64,000 nt of DNA from Streptomyces sp. Mut1 (GTDB lineage Bacteria > Actinomycetota > Actinomycetes > Streptomycetales > Streptomycetaceae). Positions 9,239 through 18,029 of this stretch are shown here, piece after piece (positions within the stretch are counted from its first letter, which is position 1; each line of letters opens with the position of its first letter). The DNA is taken from contig NZ_CP120997.1 in NCBI RefSeq assembly GCF_030719295.1, positions 6,272,001-6,336,000 on the forward strand. The letters are read 5' to 3'. Made by a program: the position numbers and the translations under genes. The notes under the pieces are model-generated. The model did no database searches. It was given only the letters and a program-made list of their open reading frames with translations, and was not told the origin of the DNA.

Positions 9239-9477
9239 CGGCGTCTGCACAGCCGGGTCACTGGTTGCGCGGCTGGGGGACACGGGGGCAGGACGACACG
9301 ACGCCGCAGGTTGCGTCGGCTGTCCGGTCCCCCGACGCCCCCCACGGCAATGGTTAGCCTGAAATCTGTACCACCCAAGCGCAACCGACCGCGGTGGCGG
9401 GGCCCTTCGCCTGAGGCGAATACGACGGGGCGACCGGTACACACCGCCTGAGTCCTGGAGAAGGCGAGGACTTGAGC

Positions 9478-10923
9478 ATGGGATCCACCTCCGCCCACAA
9501 GAATGAGGGCCTTGGCCGTCGCGATGTGATCAAGCGTTCTGCGGCACTCGGTCTGATCACCGTCCCGACGATGAGCTTCCTGTCCGCCTGCGCGAGCGGC
9601 GACAGCGGCAGCGACGAAACGGTCAAGAAGGGCAAGACCAGCGCGAAGAACCCGCTGGGCGTCAACGAGACGGCCGCCCTCGACGTGGTCATCTTCGACG
9701 GCGGCTTCGGCGAGCAGTACGCGATCGACGCCGAGAAGAAGTACACCGCGGCCTTCCCGAAGGCCAAGGTCAAGCACACCGCGACGCAGAAGATCCAGTC
9801 GCAGCTCCAGCCGCGCTTCAACGGCGGCACCCCGCCGGACCTGATCGACAACTCCGGCGCCGAGCAGATGGACATGGGTGTCCTCGTCGGCAAGAAGCAG
9901 CTGCTCGACCTCACCCCGCTGATGGACGCCCCGTCCATCGACGACCCGAGCAAGAAGGTCCGCGACACCCTGCGTCCGGGCGTCCTGGAGATGGGTCAGT
10001 TCGAGGGCGACCCGGTCTGGATCATGTACTACGCGTACACCGTGTACGGCGTGTGGTACTCGCAGACCGGGCTGGAGAAGCTCGACGCGGAGTACCCGGA
10101 GAACTGGGACGACATGCTCGCCCTCTGCGCGAAGGCGAAGAAGCAGGGCATCGCGGGCTGGACGTACGCCGGTAAGTACCCGTACTACCTGCCGTTCTCG
10201 CTCTACCCGTTCATCGCCAAGATCGGCGGCCGGGAGGTTCTCGACAAGATCGACAACCTGGAGCCGAACGCGTGGAAGGACCCCGCCGTCAAGGCGGCGT
10301 TCGAGGCGTACTACGAGCTGTACAAGAAGGGGTACATCCTCCAGGGCACCCCCGGTCTGACCCACATCCAGTCGCAGACCGAGTGGACGAAGGGCAAGGC
10401 GCTCTTCATCCCCAACGGTTCGTGGGTGGAGAACGAGGCGGCGCCGACCACGCCCAAGGACTTCAAGATGATGGTCGCGGCCCCCTCCGGCCTGGACTCG
10501 TCCGACAAGATGCCCTTCGGCACCATCTGGGCGTCCGGCGGCGAGCCCTTCGTCGTCCCGGCCAAGGCGAAGAACCCGCAGGGCGGCATGGAGCAGCTGC
10601 GCATCATGCTCTCCGAGGAGTCCTCGAAGAACTTCACCCAGCAGGTCAAGTCCCTGAGCGCCTTCAACGGCGGCACCGACGGGCTGACCCTCTCCACGGC
10701 CATGCAGGCCGGTGTCGACGCGCTGAAGAAGGCCGGCGACAACGTGGTGAACCCGCGCCTGCAGGACTGGTACGTCAAGCTCCAGAAGGAGCAGATCGGC
10801 ACCGCCGGTCTCGGCGAGATGATGGCCGGGCGCCTGACACCCACCGAGGCCATCAAGAAGATCCAGGGCTTCGCGGACGCGGCGGCCAAGGACCAGTCCA
10901 TCAAGCACTACAAGCACCAGTGA
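9478..10923 (+). CDS. ngcE: GlcNAc/diacetylchitobiose ABC transporter, substrate-binding lipoprotein NgcE
   Basis: 481 residues from ATG 9478. GCGAGGA ends 7 bases upstream, which favours this ATG over the TTG at 9472. The signal region carries RRDVIKRSAALG, a twin-arginine-like motif, and the lipobox FLSAC, so the protein is exported and lipidated. The rest is a family-1 extracellular solute-binding protein of usual length. Context supports the specific call: two permease genes follow, a dre-like site precedes it, and a ROK regulator and xylFGH lie downstream, an order I recall for ngcEFG in S. coelicolor. It should capture N-acetylglucosamine and chitobiose outside the membrane. Confidence 0.85.
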   Translation: MGSTSAHKNEGLGRRDVIKRSAALGLITVPTMSFLSACASGDSGSDETVKKGKTSAKNPLGVNETAALDVVIFDGGFGEQYAIDAEKKYTAAFPKAKVKHTATQKIQSQLQPRFNGGTPPDLIDNSGAEQMDMGVLVGKKQLLDLTPLMDAPSIDDPSKKVRDTLRPGVLEMGQFEGDPVWIMYYAYTVYGVWYSQTGLEKLDAEYPENWDDMLALCAKAKKQGIAGWTYAGKYPYYLPFSLYPFIAKIGGREVLDKIDNLEPNAWKDPAVKAAFEAYYELYKKGYILQGTPGLTHIQSQTEWTKGKALFIPNGSWVENEAAPTTPKDFKMMVAAPSGLDSSDKMPFGTIWASGGEPFVVPAKAKNPQGGMEQLRIMLSEESSKNFTQQVKSLSAFNGGTDGLTLSTAMQAGVDALKKAGDNVVNPRLQDWYVKLQKEQIGTAGLGEMMAGRLTPTEAIKKIQGFADAAAKDQSIKHYKHQ

Positions 10924-10973
10924 GCAACCGTCACCAGCGGCGGCACCCGCGGAAAGATCGGGGTCGGTAAACG

Positions 10974-11897
10974 ATGCAGCACGGCAGGTACCGGTTCATT
11001 GTGGGGTTCCTGGTAGCCCCCTTGGCCTTGTACGCGGTCTTCGTCATCTGGCCGTTCATCCAGGCCATCTACTATTCCTTCACGGACTGGACCGGTCTGA
11101 GCCCGGACTTCAAGATGGTCGGCTTCGGCAACTACACCAGGATGCTGAAGGACGACATTTTCTGGAAGTCCCTCCAGCACAGCGTGATCCTGGTGCTGGT
11201 GCTGCCGCTGGTGACGTTGAGCCTCGCGCTCTTCTTCGCCTTCATGCTGAACGTCGGGGGCCGTCGGCGCAAAAACGCCGCGGTCTCCGGCGTGCGGGGC
11301 TCGGGCTTCTACAAGATCGCGTATTTCTTCCCGCAGGTCCTCTCGATCGTCATCGTCGCCCTGCTGTTCCAGTTCGCTTACAACCCGCGTTCGGGAATGC
11401 TGAATTCGGCGCTGAAGGGCATCGGCCTCGGTTCCGTGCAGCCGGACTGGCTGGGCGACCCGAGCCTGGCCCTGATCTGCGTCATGGTGGTGCTGGTCTG
11501 GTCGACGGTCGGCTTCTTCGTCGTCCTCTTCTCGGCCGGAATGGCGTCCATTCCCAAGGACTTCTACGAGGCGGCACTCCTGGACGGGGCCAGCCGGGTC
11601 ACGACGTTCTTCAAGATCACCGTGCCGCTGCTCTGGGACACCATCCAGTCGGGCTGGGTCTACATGGGCATCCTGGCCCTCGGCGTCGAGGCGTTCACGG
11701 CCGTCCAGGTCATGACGGTCGGCCCCGGCGGCCCCGACTACTCGACCTCGATCCTGCCGCTGTACGTCTACCAGACCGCCTTCCGCGACGGTCAGGCCGG
11801 CTACGCGACGACCATCGGTGTCGGACTGCTTATCGTCACCATGGCGTTCGCCGCCGTCGTGATGCGGCTGGGCCGGCGCGAGCGGCTGGAGTTCTGA
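10974..11897 (+). CDS. ngcF: GlcNAc/chitobiose ABC transporter permease NgcF
   Basis: 307 residues from ATG 10974, with GGGGTCGG upstream. Six membrane helices are apparent, beginning with FIVGFLVAPLALYAVFVIWPFI. The EAA loop typical of sugar importer permeases is present as YEAALLDGASRVTTFFKITVPLL, where the cytoplasmic ATPase docks. It is one half of the transport channel, partnered with the next gene. No ATPase gene is present in the operon. Streptomyces sugar importers of this class usually share the distant MsiK ATPase, which is inference here. Confidence 0.88.
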   Translation: MQHGRYRFIVGFLVAPLALYAVFVIWPFIQAIYYSFTDWTGLSPDFKMVGFGNYTRMLKDDIFWKSLQHSVILVLVLPLVTLSLALFFAFMLNVGGRRRKNAAVSGVRGSGFYKIAYFFPQVLSIVIVALLFQFAYNPRSGMLNSALKGIGLGSVQPDWLGDPSLALICVMVVLVWSTVGFFVVLFSAGMASIPKDFYEAALLDGASRVTTFFKITVPLLWDTIQSGWVYMGILALGVEAFTAVQVMTVGPGGPDYSTSILPLYVYQTAFRDGQAGYATTIGVGLLIVTMAFAAVVMRLGRRERLEF

Positions 11898-11991
11898 TGC
11901 TGCGCTTCCCGGGCCACGCCGCCCGGACCCCCAGCAGGCAAGACAGCCCGGTCCCGGCGGCCGGCTCGACAGTAGTACGAGGTGAGCACAC

Positions 11992-12909
11992 GTGAAGGCC
12001 ACTGAAACCCCTCCCGTGGTCACGGTGAAGGAACCGGCCCCCGTGTCCGAGGCGCCCGCCCCGGGCGGCAAGGAGAAGGGCAGCGAGGGCAAGACCCTCA
12101 ACGTCTTCTCCCACGGTGTGCTGATCATCTGGGCGATCCTGGTGGTCCTGCCGCTGCTCTGGGCGATCATGTCCTCGTTCAAGAGCGACGACTCGATCCT
12201 GTCGACCCCCTGGGCGCTGCCGGACAAGCTCCACTTCGACAACTGGTCGCGCGCCTGGAGCCAGGCGCACATGAGCGACTACTTCTTCAACACCATCATC
12301 GTGGTGGGCGGTTCGCTCATCGGCACCCTGCTGCTCGGCTCGATGGCGGCCTACGTGCTGGCCCGGTTCGACTTCCCGGGCAACCGCTTCATCTACTACC
12401 TGTTCATCGGCGGGATGAGCTTCCCGATCATCCTGGCGCTGGTCCCGCTGTTCTTCGTGATGAACAACATGGGCCTGCTGAACACGCGCCACGGACTGAT
12501 CATGGTCTACATCGCGTACTCACTGCCCTTCACCGTCTTCTTCCTCACCTCCTTCTTCCGAACGCTACCGGGATCGGTGGCGGAGGCGGCGATGATCGAC
12601 GGGGCCTCGCACACCCGGACGTTCTTCCAGGTGATGCTGCCGATGGCCAAGCCCGGCCTGATCAGCGTCGGCATCTTCAACTTCCTCGGCCAGTGGAACC
12701 AGTACATGCTGCCGACGGTGCTGAACACCGACCCGAAGTACCGGGTGCTCTCGCAAGGTCTGGTCGAACTGGCCAACAGCCAGGGCTACAAGGGCGACTG
12801 GTCCGGACTCTTCGCCGGACTGGTGATGGCGATGCTGCCGGTCCTCGCGGCCTACATCATCTTCCAGCGCCAGGTCGTGGCCGGGCTGACCGCGGGCGCG
12901 GTGAAGTAG
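11992..12909 (+). CDS. ngcG: GlcNAc/chitobiose ABC transporter permease NgcG
   Basis: 305 residues from GTG 11992, with GAGGTG 8 bases upstream. An N-terminal cytoplasmic extension of about 35 residues rich in Pro, Glu and Lys precedes six membrane helices. The EAA loop reads AEAAMIDGASHTRTFFQVMLPM. It is the second channel subunit of the importer and lies 94 bases after ngcF. A strong hairpin follows it and closes the operon. Confidence 0.88.
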   Translation: MKATETPPVVTVKEPAPVSEAPAPGGKEKGSEGKTLNVFSHGVLIIWAILVVLPLLWAIMSSFKSDDSILSTPWALPDKLHFDNWSRAWSQAHMSDYFFNTIIVVGGSLIGTLLLGSMAAYVLARFDFPGNRFIYYLFIGGMSFPIILALVPLFFVMNNMGLLNTRHGLIMVYIAYSLPFTVFFLTSFFRTLPGSVAEAAMIDGASHTRTFFQVMLPMAKPGLISVGIFNFLGQWNQYMLPTVLNTDPKYRVLSQGLVELANSQGYKGDWSGLFAGLVMAMLPVLAAYIIFQRQVVAGLTAGAVK

Positions 12910-12968
12910 GCCCCGCGCCTCTTCCCGTACCGCCTGCCCGCACCTCCTGAACGCACCACCGAACGAAC

Positions 12969-13006
12969 CGAACCGCCCGCCGGCGTCCTCGCCGACGGGC
13001 GGTTCG
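12969..13006 (+). terminator. Terminator after ngcEFG
   Basis: 17-bp inverted repeat with one mismatch (arm begins CGAACCGCCCG) and a 4-base loop, located 60 bases after ngcG. Confidence 0.85.
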
Positions 13007-13122
13007 TCTGTGTACGGGAGAGTTCGCCAGGTCGGAGGTGCGGCGCAGCCGCGCTCATCCGTGGCTCGGACTGCTCAAGGTCTTGACGGGGAGGACCCCA
13101 AAACGGTCAGCTTAGAGTTCAC

Positions 13123-14355
13123 ATGTTGGAGAATATGGCAGGAGTGAGTGAGTCGATGGAGACTCCGGGGTCGCAGACGTCTCTGCATCGCGCCAACCTT
13201 GAGCGGGTCGTGCGCGCCGTACGTATGGCGGGTTCGCTCACCCAGGCGGAGATCGCCAGGAGCACGGGCCTGTCCGCGGCCACCGTCTCCAATATCGTTC
13301 GTGAACTGAAGGACGGCGGCACGGTCGAGGTGACCCCCACCTCGGCGGGCGGCCGCCGGGCCCGCAGCGTCTCGCTCAGCGGCGACGCCGGCATCGTGAT
13401 CGGCGTCGACTTCGGCCACACCCACCTGCGCGTCGCCGTCGGCAACCTGGCCCACCAGGTGCTCGCCGAGGAGTCCGAGCCGCTGGACGTCGACGCCTCG
13501 TCGGCCGAGGGCTTCGGACGGGCGGAACAGCTGGTCAACCGCCTGATCGAGACCACCGGGATCAGTCCCGGCAAGGTCATCGGGGTGGGGCTCGGTGTTC
13601 CCGGCCCGATCGACGTCGAGTCCGGCACGCTGGGCTCCACGTCGATCCTGCCGGGCTGGACAGGCATCAACCCCAGCGACGAGCTCGCCGCCCGTCTCGG
13701 CGTGCCGGTCTACGTGGACAACGACGCCAACCTCGGGGCGCTCGGCGAGCTGGTGTGGGGGAGCGGCCGGGGGGTCAGGGACCTCGCGTACATCAAGGTC
13801 GCCAGCGGTGTCGGCGCCGGTCTGGTGATCGACTCGCACATCTACCGGGGCCCCGGCGGAACGGCCGGCGAGATCGGCCACATCACCCTCGACGAATCGG
13901 GCCCGGTCTGCCGCTGCGGCAACCGCGGCTGCCTGGAGACCTTCACGGCCGCGCGCTACGTGCTGCCCCTGCTCCGGCCCAGCCACGGCCCCGATCTCAC
14001 CATGGAGCGGGTGGTCCAGCTGGCCCGTGAGGGCGATCCGGGCTGCCGGCGGGTGATCGGCGACGTCGGGCGGCACATCGGCAGCGGCGTCGCCAACCTC
14101 TGCAACCTGCTCAACCCGAGCCGCGTGGTGCTCGGCGGCTCGCTCGCGGAGGCCGGGGAGCTGGTCCTCGGGCCCATCCGCGACTCCGTGTCCCGCTACG
14201 CCATCCCCAGCGCCGCACGGCAGCTGTCGGTGCTTCCTGGGGCCCTGGGAGGCCGGGCGGAGGTGCTGGGGGCCCTGGCACTCGTCCTGAGCGAGATGGG
14301 GGATTCAACACTTTTGGAGAGCAACCTGCCTGCGGCCACACCTGCCTTCACTTAG
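13123..14355 (+). CDS. rok7B7: ROK-family transcriptional regulator, Rok7B7 type
   Basis: 410 residues from ATG 13123; ATG 13135 (preceded closely by GGAG) is an alternative start. A winged-helix DNA-binding domain covers about residues 25-75 (GSLTQAEIARSTGLSAATVSNI). It is followed by the ROK sugar-kinase-like domain with an ATP/Mg block (GVDFGHTHLRVAVG), the ROK signature (GVPVYVDNDANLGALGE) and the zinc motif CRCGNRGCLETF. The position between ngcEFG and xylFGH is that of rok7B7 (SCO6008) in S. coelicolor, a regulator reported to affect xylose use, carbon repression and antibiotic production. It most likely controls the adjacent xylF operon. The symbol rests on domain plus context. Confidence 0.85.
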   Translation: MLENMAGVSESMETPGSQTSLHRANLERVVRAVRMAGSLTQAEIARSTGLSAATVSNIVRELKDGGTVEVTPTSAGGRRARSVSLSGDAGIVIGVDFGHTHLRVAVGNLAHQVLAEESEPLDVDASSAEGFGRAEQLVNRLIETTGISPGKVIGVGLGVPGPIDVESGTLGSTSILPGWTGINPSDELAARLGVPVYVDNDANLGALGELVWGSGRGVRDLAYIKVASGVGAGLVIDSHIYRGPGGTAGEIGHITLDESGPVCRCGNRGCLETFTAARYVLPLLRPSHGPDLTMERVVQLAREGDPGCRRVIGDVGRHIGSGVANLCNLLNPSRVVLGGSLAEAGELVLGPIRDSVSRYAIPSAARQLSVLPGALGGRAEVLGALALVLSEMGDSTLLESNLPAATPAFT

Positions 14356-14356
14356 A

Positions 14357-14385
14357 TAACGAATGGCACCGTTGTCATCTCGTTA
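14357..14385. promoter_or_regulatory. Compound inverted repeat upstream of xylF (candidate ROK operator)
   Basis: The core ATGGCACCGTTGTCAT (14363-14378) is a near-palindrome, matching its reverse complement at 12 of 16 positions. It is framed by TAACGA (14357-14362) and TCGTTA (14380-14385), themselves inverted. The core resembles the GACAACGTTGTC operator of the GH92 gene. It lies directly after the rok7B7 stop codon and about 95 bases before xylF, so Rok7B7 is the obvious candidate binder. Confidence 0.45.
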
Positions 14386-14478
14386 AGGATTTACTCCTTG
14401 ACGTCGCCCCTGCGGCCGAGTTGACTTCCAGCCACCTCGGCCGCGACGTTGCGGCCTCGTCAGGGAGGCAAACCCCCA

Positions 14479-15546
14479 ATGAACGCAATGACGCGACGCA
14501 TCGTCATCGGCACGGCCGCAGTTTCGATGGCCGTCTCCCTCGCCGCCTGCGGCAAGGCCGGCGACGACAAGAAGGACTCGGCGGACTCGGGCAGCAAGAC
14601 CAAGATCGGTCTGCTCCTCCCGGAGAACAAGACCGCCCGCTACGAGACGCTGGACAAGCCGCTGTTCATCGAAGCGGTCGAGAAGAACTGCCCGGACTGC
14701 GAGGTCGTCTACAACAACGCGGCCAGCGACGTCGGCCAGCAGAAGCAGCAGTTCGAGCAGCAGATCGCCGACGGCATCAAGGTCATCGCGATCTCCTCGG
14801 TCGACGCCGAGAAGTCCGCCGCGTGGGTCGCCGACGCGCACAAGAAGGGCGTCAAGGTCGTCGCGTACGACCGCGCCATCGTCGGTGCCGACGCCTACGT
14901 CAGCCACGACAACGAGAAGATCGGCAAGCTCCAGGGCCAGGCCCTCATCGACGCCCTCGGCTCCAAGGCGTCCGGCGCCAACGTCGTCATGATCAACGGT
15001 GACGAGAAGGACCCGAACGCCGGCCTGTTCAAGAAGGGCGCCCACACGTCCCTCGACGGCAAGGTCAAGATCGCCTACGAGGCGTCCGGCGAGTGGGACC
15101 CGAAGATCGCCGGCGAGAAGATGACCGCGGCCATCTCCTCGGTGGGCAAGGGCAAGATCGACGCGGTCTACTCCGCCAACGACGGCATGGCGGGCGGCAT
15201 CATCACGTCCCTGGGCAACGCCGGCATCAAGGACATCCCGGTGGGTGGCCAGGACGCCGAGCTCCCCGGTATCCAGCGGATCATCGCCGGTACGCAGACC
15301 TTCACGATCTACAAGTCGCCGAAGCAGCTCGCCCCGGCGGCCGCCCAGTTCGCCGTCAACCTGCTCCAGGGCAAGGACATCGGCGCCGAGGGCGAGACGG
15401 ACGGCGTCCCCTCCACGCTGCTCGAGCCGACCGTGGTGAACAAGGACAACATCGAGTCCACCGTGATCAAGGACGGCATCTACGAGGTCTCCAAGGTCTG
15501 CGTGAAGGACATCGCCGCCAAGTGCACCGCGCTGGGCATCAAGTAG
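14479..15546 (+). CDS. xylF: Xylose-type ABC transporter substrate-binding lipoprotein XylF
   Basis: 355 residues from ATG 14479, with GGGAGG 10 bases upstream. An Arg-rich start, a hydrophobic segment and the lipobox SLAAC predict a lipoprotein. The mature part is a periplasmic-binding-protein-like fold of the ribose/xylose class: KIGLLLPENKTARYE at the start, then AASDVGQQKQQFEQQIADGIKVIAISSVD, DAYVSHDNEKIGKLQG and AVYSANDGMAGGIITSLG. Together with the ATPase and permease genes that follow, it matches the xylFGH set that sits beside rok7B7 in S. coelicolor. Xylose is the likely ligand, but a related pentose cannot be excluded from sequence alone. Confidence 0.88.
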   Translation: MNAMTRRIVIGTAAVSMAVSLAACGKAGDDKKDSADSGSKTKIGLLLPENKTARYETLDKPLFIEAVEKNCPDCEVVYNNAASDVGQQKQQFEQQIADGIKVIAISSVDAEKSAAWVADAHKKGVKVVAYDRAIVGADAYVSHDNEKIGKLQGQALIDALGSKASGANVVMINGDEKDPNAGLFKKGAHTSLDGKVKIAYEASGEWDPKIAGEKMTAAISSVGKGKIDAVYSANDGMAGGIITSLGNAGIKDIPVGGQDAELPGIQRIIAGTQTFTIYKSPKQLAPAAAQFAVNLLQGKDIGAEGETDGVPSTLLEPTVVNKDNIESTVIKDGIYEVSKVCVKDIAAKCTALGIK

Positions 15547-15554
15547 TCCCTCCG

Positions 15555-15582
15555 CGCGCCGGGGCCGGCCGGCCCCGGCGCG
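15555..15582. terminator. Perfect 28-bp palindrome between xylF and xylG
   Basis: Two 14-base arms (left arm CGCGCCGGGGCCGG) meet without a loop 9 bases after the xylF stop. As RNA it would form a strong hairpin. It may act as an attenuator or as a 3' stabiliser that keeps binding protein in excess over the membrane components, which is common in ABC importer operons. Confidence 0.6.
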
Positions 15583-15732
15583 TACGGGTGTGATCCGCAC
15601 CGCACGGCGGAGTCCGCCCACCCCATGACTGTCCGGCCCCGGCCGGCCCACACCCCGCTGCCGGCCGGGTGCCGGACACTCTTCCCCCAGTACTTCCCGT
15701 ACGTCGACGCGGCCCCTCGTGGCGCGGCGTCT

Positions 15733-15770
15733 CCGCCGGTCAGGCGGCACATCCCCGCCGGTCAGGCGGC
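15733..15770. repeat. Two 16-bp direct repeats before xylG
   Basis: CCGCCGGTCAGGCGGC occurs at 15733-15748 and 15755-15770, 22 bases apart. Each copy is itself an imperfect inverted repeat (CCGCC/GGCGG), so each could form a small hairpin or be a protein site. The second copy abuts the xylG ribosome binding site. Confidence 0.6.
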
Positions 15771-15786
15771 GAAGGAGATGGTTCAC

Positions 15787-16566
15787 GTGTCACAGACGCC
15801 CGTGCTGGCGTTGCGTGGGGTCTTCAAGCGATTCGGAGCGGTCCAGGTCCTCTCCGGTGTCGATCTCGAAGTCCACGCCAGAGAAGTGGTCGCCCTGGTC
15901 GGCGACAACGGTGCAGGAAAATCCACGCTGGTCAAGACGATCGCCGGCGTGCACCCCATCGATGACGGCGTCATCGAGTGGGAGGGCGCGAAGGTGGACA
16001 TCAGCCGTCCGCACGACGCCCAGAACCTCGGCGTCGCCACCGTCTACCAGGACCTCGCGCTCTGCGACAACCTGGACGTCGTCGCCAACCTCTTCCTCGG
16101 GCGCGAGATCAAGAAGGGCGGCGTCCTCGACGAGGTCGCCATGGAGAAGCGGGCGCAGGACCTCCTGTCCACGCTCTCCATCCGTATCCCCAGCGTCCGC
16201 ATCCCGGTCGCCGCGCTCTCCGGCGGCCAGCGCCAGGTCGTGGCCATCGCCCGTGCCCTGGTCGGCAACCCCAAGATCGTGATCCTGGACGAGCCCACCG
16301 CGGCCCTCGGCGTCGAGCAGACCGCACAGGTCCTCGACCTGGTGGAGCGGCTGCGCGAGCAGAACCTCGGCGTCATCCTCATCAGCCACAACATGGCCGA
16401 TGTGAAGGCCGTCGCCGACAAGGTCGCCGTGCTGCGACTCGGCCACAACAACGGCATCTTCCCGGTGGCGACGACCAGCCACGAAGAAATCATCGCCGCG
16501 ATCACGGGCGCCACCGACAACGCCGTGACCCGCCGCAAGTCCCGCAGCGCGGAGGCATCCAAGTGA
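15787..16566 (+). CDS. xylG: Xylose-type ABC transporter ATP-binding protein XylG
   Basis: 259 residues. GTG 15787 is chosen because GAAGGAG (15771-15777) is well spaced from it, whereas the upstream ATG at 15778 directly abuts that sequence. A single ABC domain is present: Walker A GDNGAGKST, Q-loop VYQDLALCDNLDVVAN, signature LSGGQRQ, Walker B VILDEPTAALG and switch His in ILISHN. Many ribose/xylose ATPases carry two ABC domains, but this one has only one, as in the short actinobacterial forms. It powers the XylH channel. Its stop overlaps the xylH start (GTGA). Confidence 0.9.
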   Translation: MSQTPVLALRGVFKRFGAVQVLSGVDLEVHAREVVALVGDNGAGKSTLVKTIAGVHPIDDGVIEWEGAKVDISRPHDAQNLGVATVYQDLALCDNLDVVANLFLGREIKKGGVLDEVAMEKRAQDLLSTLSIRIPSVRIPVAALSGGQRQVVAIARALVGNPKIVILDEPTAALGVEQTAQVLDLVERLREQNLGVILISHNMADVKAVADKVAVLRLGHNNGIFPVATTSHEEIIAAITGATDNAVTRRKSRSAEASK

Positions 16567-17864
16567 GCAACGTCAACGAGACTCCGGCCAAGGTCCCGGC
16601 CCAGGCGGACGCCACCACCGAGGCTCCCGCGGCAGCGCCCGACGCGGTCAGGGTCGTCGACCCCCGCCTGCTCATCCGTGAGCAGGGCTTCAAGGGCTAC
16701 TGGACCGAGTTCAAGCGCAAAGTGCGCTCGGGCGAGATCGGCTCGCTGCCCGTCGTGGTGGGCCTGATCATCATCGGGATCGTCTTCCAGCTGGAGACCG
16801 GCAACTTCCTCACCTCGTACAACCTCGACCAGATCACGCTGTACGCGGCGGGCCCCGGCATCATGGCCGTGGGCATCGTCTTCGTACTGCTGCTCGGTGA
16901 GATCGACCTCGCGGTCGGTTCCGTCGCGGGTCTCGCGGGTGCGGTGTGGGCCGTGGTCGGCACGGACATACCCGACTCCCTCGCCATCGTGGTGGGCATC
17001 CTGTCCGGCACGGTCATCGGCGCCTTCCACGGCATCGTCTTCGCCAAGATCGGCGTGCCCGCGTTCGTCGTGACCCTGGCGGGCTTCCTGGGCTGGGCCG
17101 GCATGCAGACCTGGGTGATGGGCGACAAGTCCACCATCACCACCCCGCTCGGCAGCTTCGTCCGCGATCTGACCAGCTACTACTTCGAGGACATCGCCGC
17201 CGCCTACGGCCTCGCCGTGGTCGTCATCGTCGCCTTCTACCTCGCGCAGCTGCGCGACGCGAGGCGCCGCAAGGCCGCGGAGCTGCCGCACCGCCCGCAG
17301 AGCGAGATCATCCTGCGCACCGTGCTGCTCGCCGTCATGTGCCTGCTCGCCGCGTACGCGTTCAACCAGGAGCAGGGCCTCCCGCTCTCCCTGGTGATCT
17401 TCCTCGGGATCCTGGTCGTCACCGACTTCATCCTGCGCCGCACCACCTACGGCCGTCAGGTCTTCGCGGTCGGCGGTGGCGTCGAGGCGGCGCGCCGGGC
17501 CGGCATCAACGTGTCCTGGATCCGCATCTCGGTGTTCATGATCTCCGGCACGCTCGGTGCGGTCGGCGGTCTCTTCCTGGCCTCCGCGACCGGCGGCGCC
17601 GACCGCTCGCTCGGTGGCGGCAACCAGCTCATGATGTGCATCGCCGCGGCCGTCATCGGCGGTACGTCCCTGTTCGGCGGACGCGGCAAGGTCTGGTCCG
17701 CGCTGCTGGGCATCCTGGTCATCCAGTCGATCGTCCAGGGCCTCAACCAGATGAACCTGTCGTCGAACGCGATCCAGTACATGATCACCGGCGGAGTGCT
17801 CCTCATCGCCGTGATCATCGACTCGGTCTCGCGCAAGACCCAGAAGACCGCGGGCCGCGCCTGA
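16563..17864 (+). CDS. xylH: Xylose-type ABC transporter permease XylH
   Basis: 433 residues from GTG 16563, overlapping the xylG stop, so translation is coupled. A cytoplasmic N-terminus of about 60 residues is followed by ten or more hydrophobic helices. Family marks of the RbsC/XylH permeases are GEIDLAVGSVAGLAGAVWAVV, KIGVPAFVVTLAGFLGWAGMQTW and IGGTSLFGGRGKVWSALLG. An Arg-rich cytoplasmic loop (RDARRRKAAELPHRPQSE) breaks the helices near the middle. It forms the membrane channel for the sugar bound by XylF. A long hairpin follows. Confidence 0.9.
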   Translation: MSNVNETPAKVPAQADATTEAPAAAPDAVRVVDPRLLIREQGFKGYWTEFKRKVRSGEIGSLPVVVGLIIIGIVFQLETGNFLTSYNLDQITLYAAGPGIMAVGIVFVLLLGEIDLAVGSVAGLAGAVWAVVGTDIPDSLAIVVGILSGTVIGAFHGIVFAKIGVPAFVVTLAGFLGWAGMQTWVMGDKSTITTPLGSFVRDLTSYYFEDIAAAYGLAVVVIVAFYLAQLRDARRRKAAELPHRPQSEIILRTVLLAVMCLLAAYAFNQEQGLPLSLVIFLGILVVTDFILRRTTYGRQVFAVGGGVEAARRAGINVSWIRISVFMISGTLGAVGGLFLASATGGADRSLGGGNQLMMCIAAAVIGGTSLFGGRGKVWSALLGILVIQSIVQGLNQMNLSSNAIQYMITGGVLLIAVIIDSVSRKTQKTAGRA

Positions 17865-17884
17865 CCGCGGACCCGCGCACCACT

Positions 17885-17925
17885 GCCGGAGCCCGGCGCC
17901 CCTCCGCGGGGCGCCGGGCTCCGGC
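17885..17925 (+). terminator. Terminator after xylFGH
   Basis: 18-bp perfect inverted repeat (arm begins GCCGGAGCCCGGCG) with a 5-base loop. Confidence 0.88.
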
Positions 17926-18029
17926 ACGTACCGGTACGGGCAAGCAGCACTCCCCGCCCCCGGCCCGGGGGGAGGCCGTTAGACTCATCCGATCGGCATG
18001 CTCGACCAGCACAATCGCAAGGAGGCACG

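Larger units (their letters stand above)
8980..9477. other. Divergent regulatory region between GH92 gene and ngcE
   Basis: 498 bases without a convincing gene. It holds the GH92 promoter with its palindromic operator (9012-9023), the dre-like site over the ngcE promoter (9223-9238), a weaker second dre-like right half (9360-9375), and an inverted repeat TTCGCC-TGA-GGCGAA at 9406-9420 of unknown role. Reading frames here lack ribosome sites and normal codon use. Confidence 0.6.

Noticed and set aside
5830..9357. A plus-strand frame of more than 1100 codons opposite the GH92 gene
   Set aside because: It is the antisense frame of a GC-rich gene, with Val/Arg/Gly/Leu-rich composition, no domain and no ribosome site. 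The minus-strand frame shows GH92 motifs and a signal peptide.
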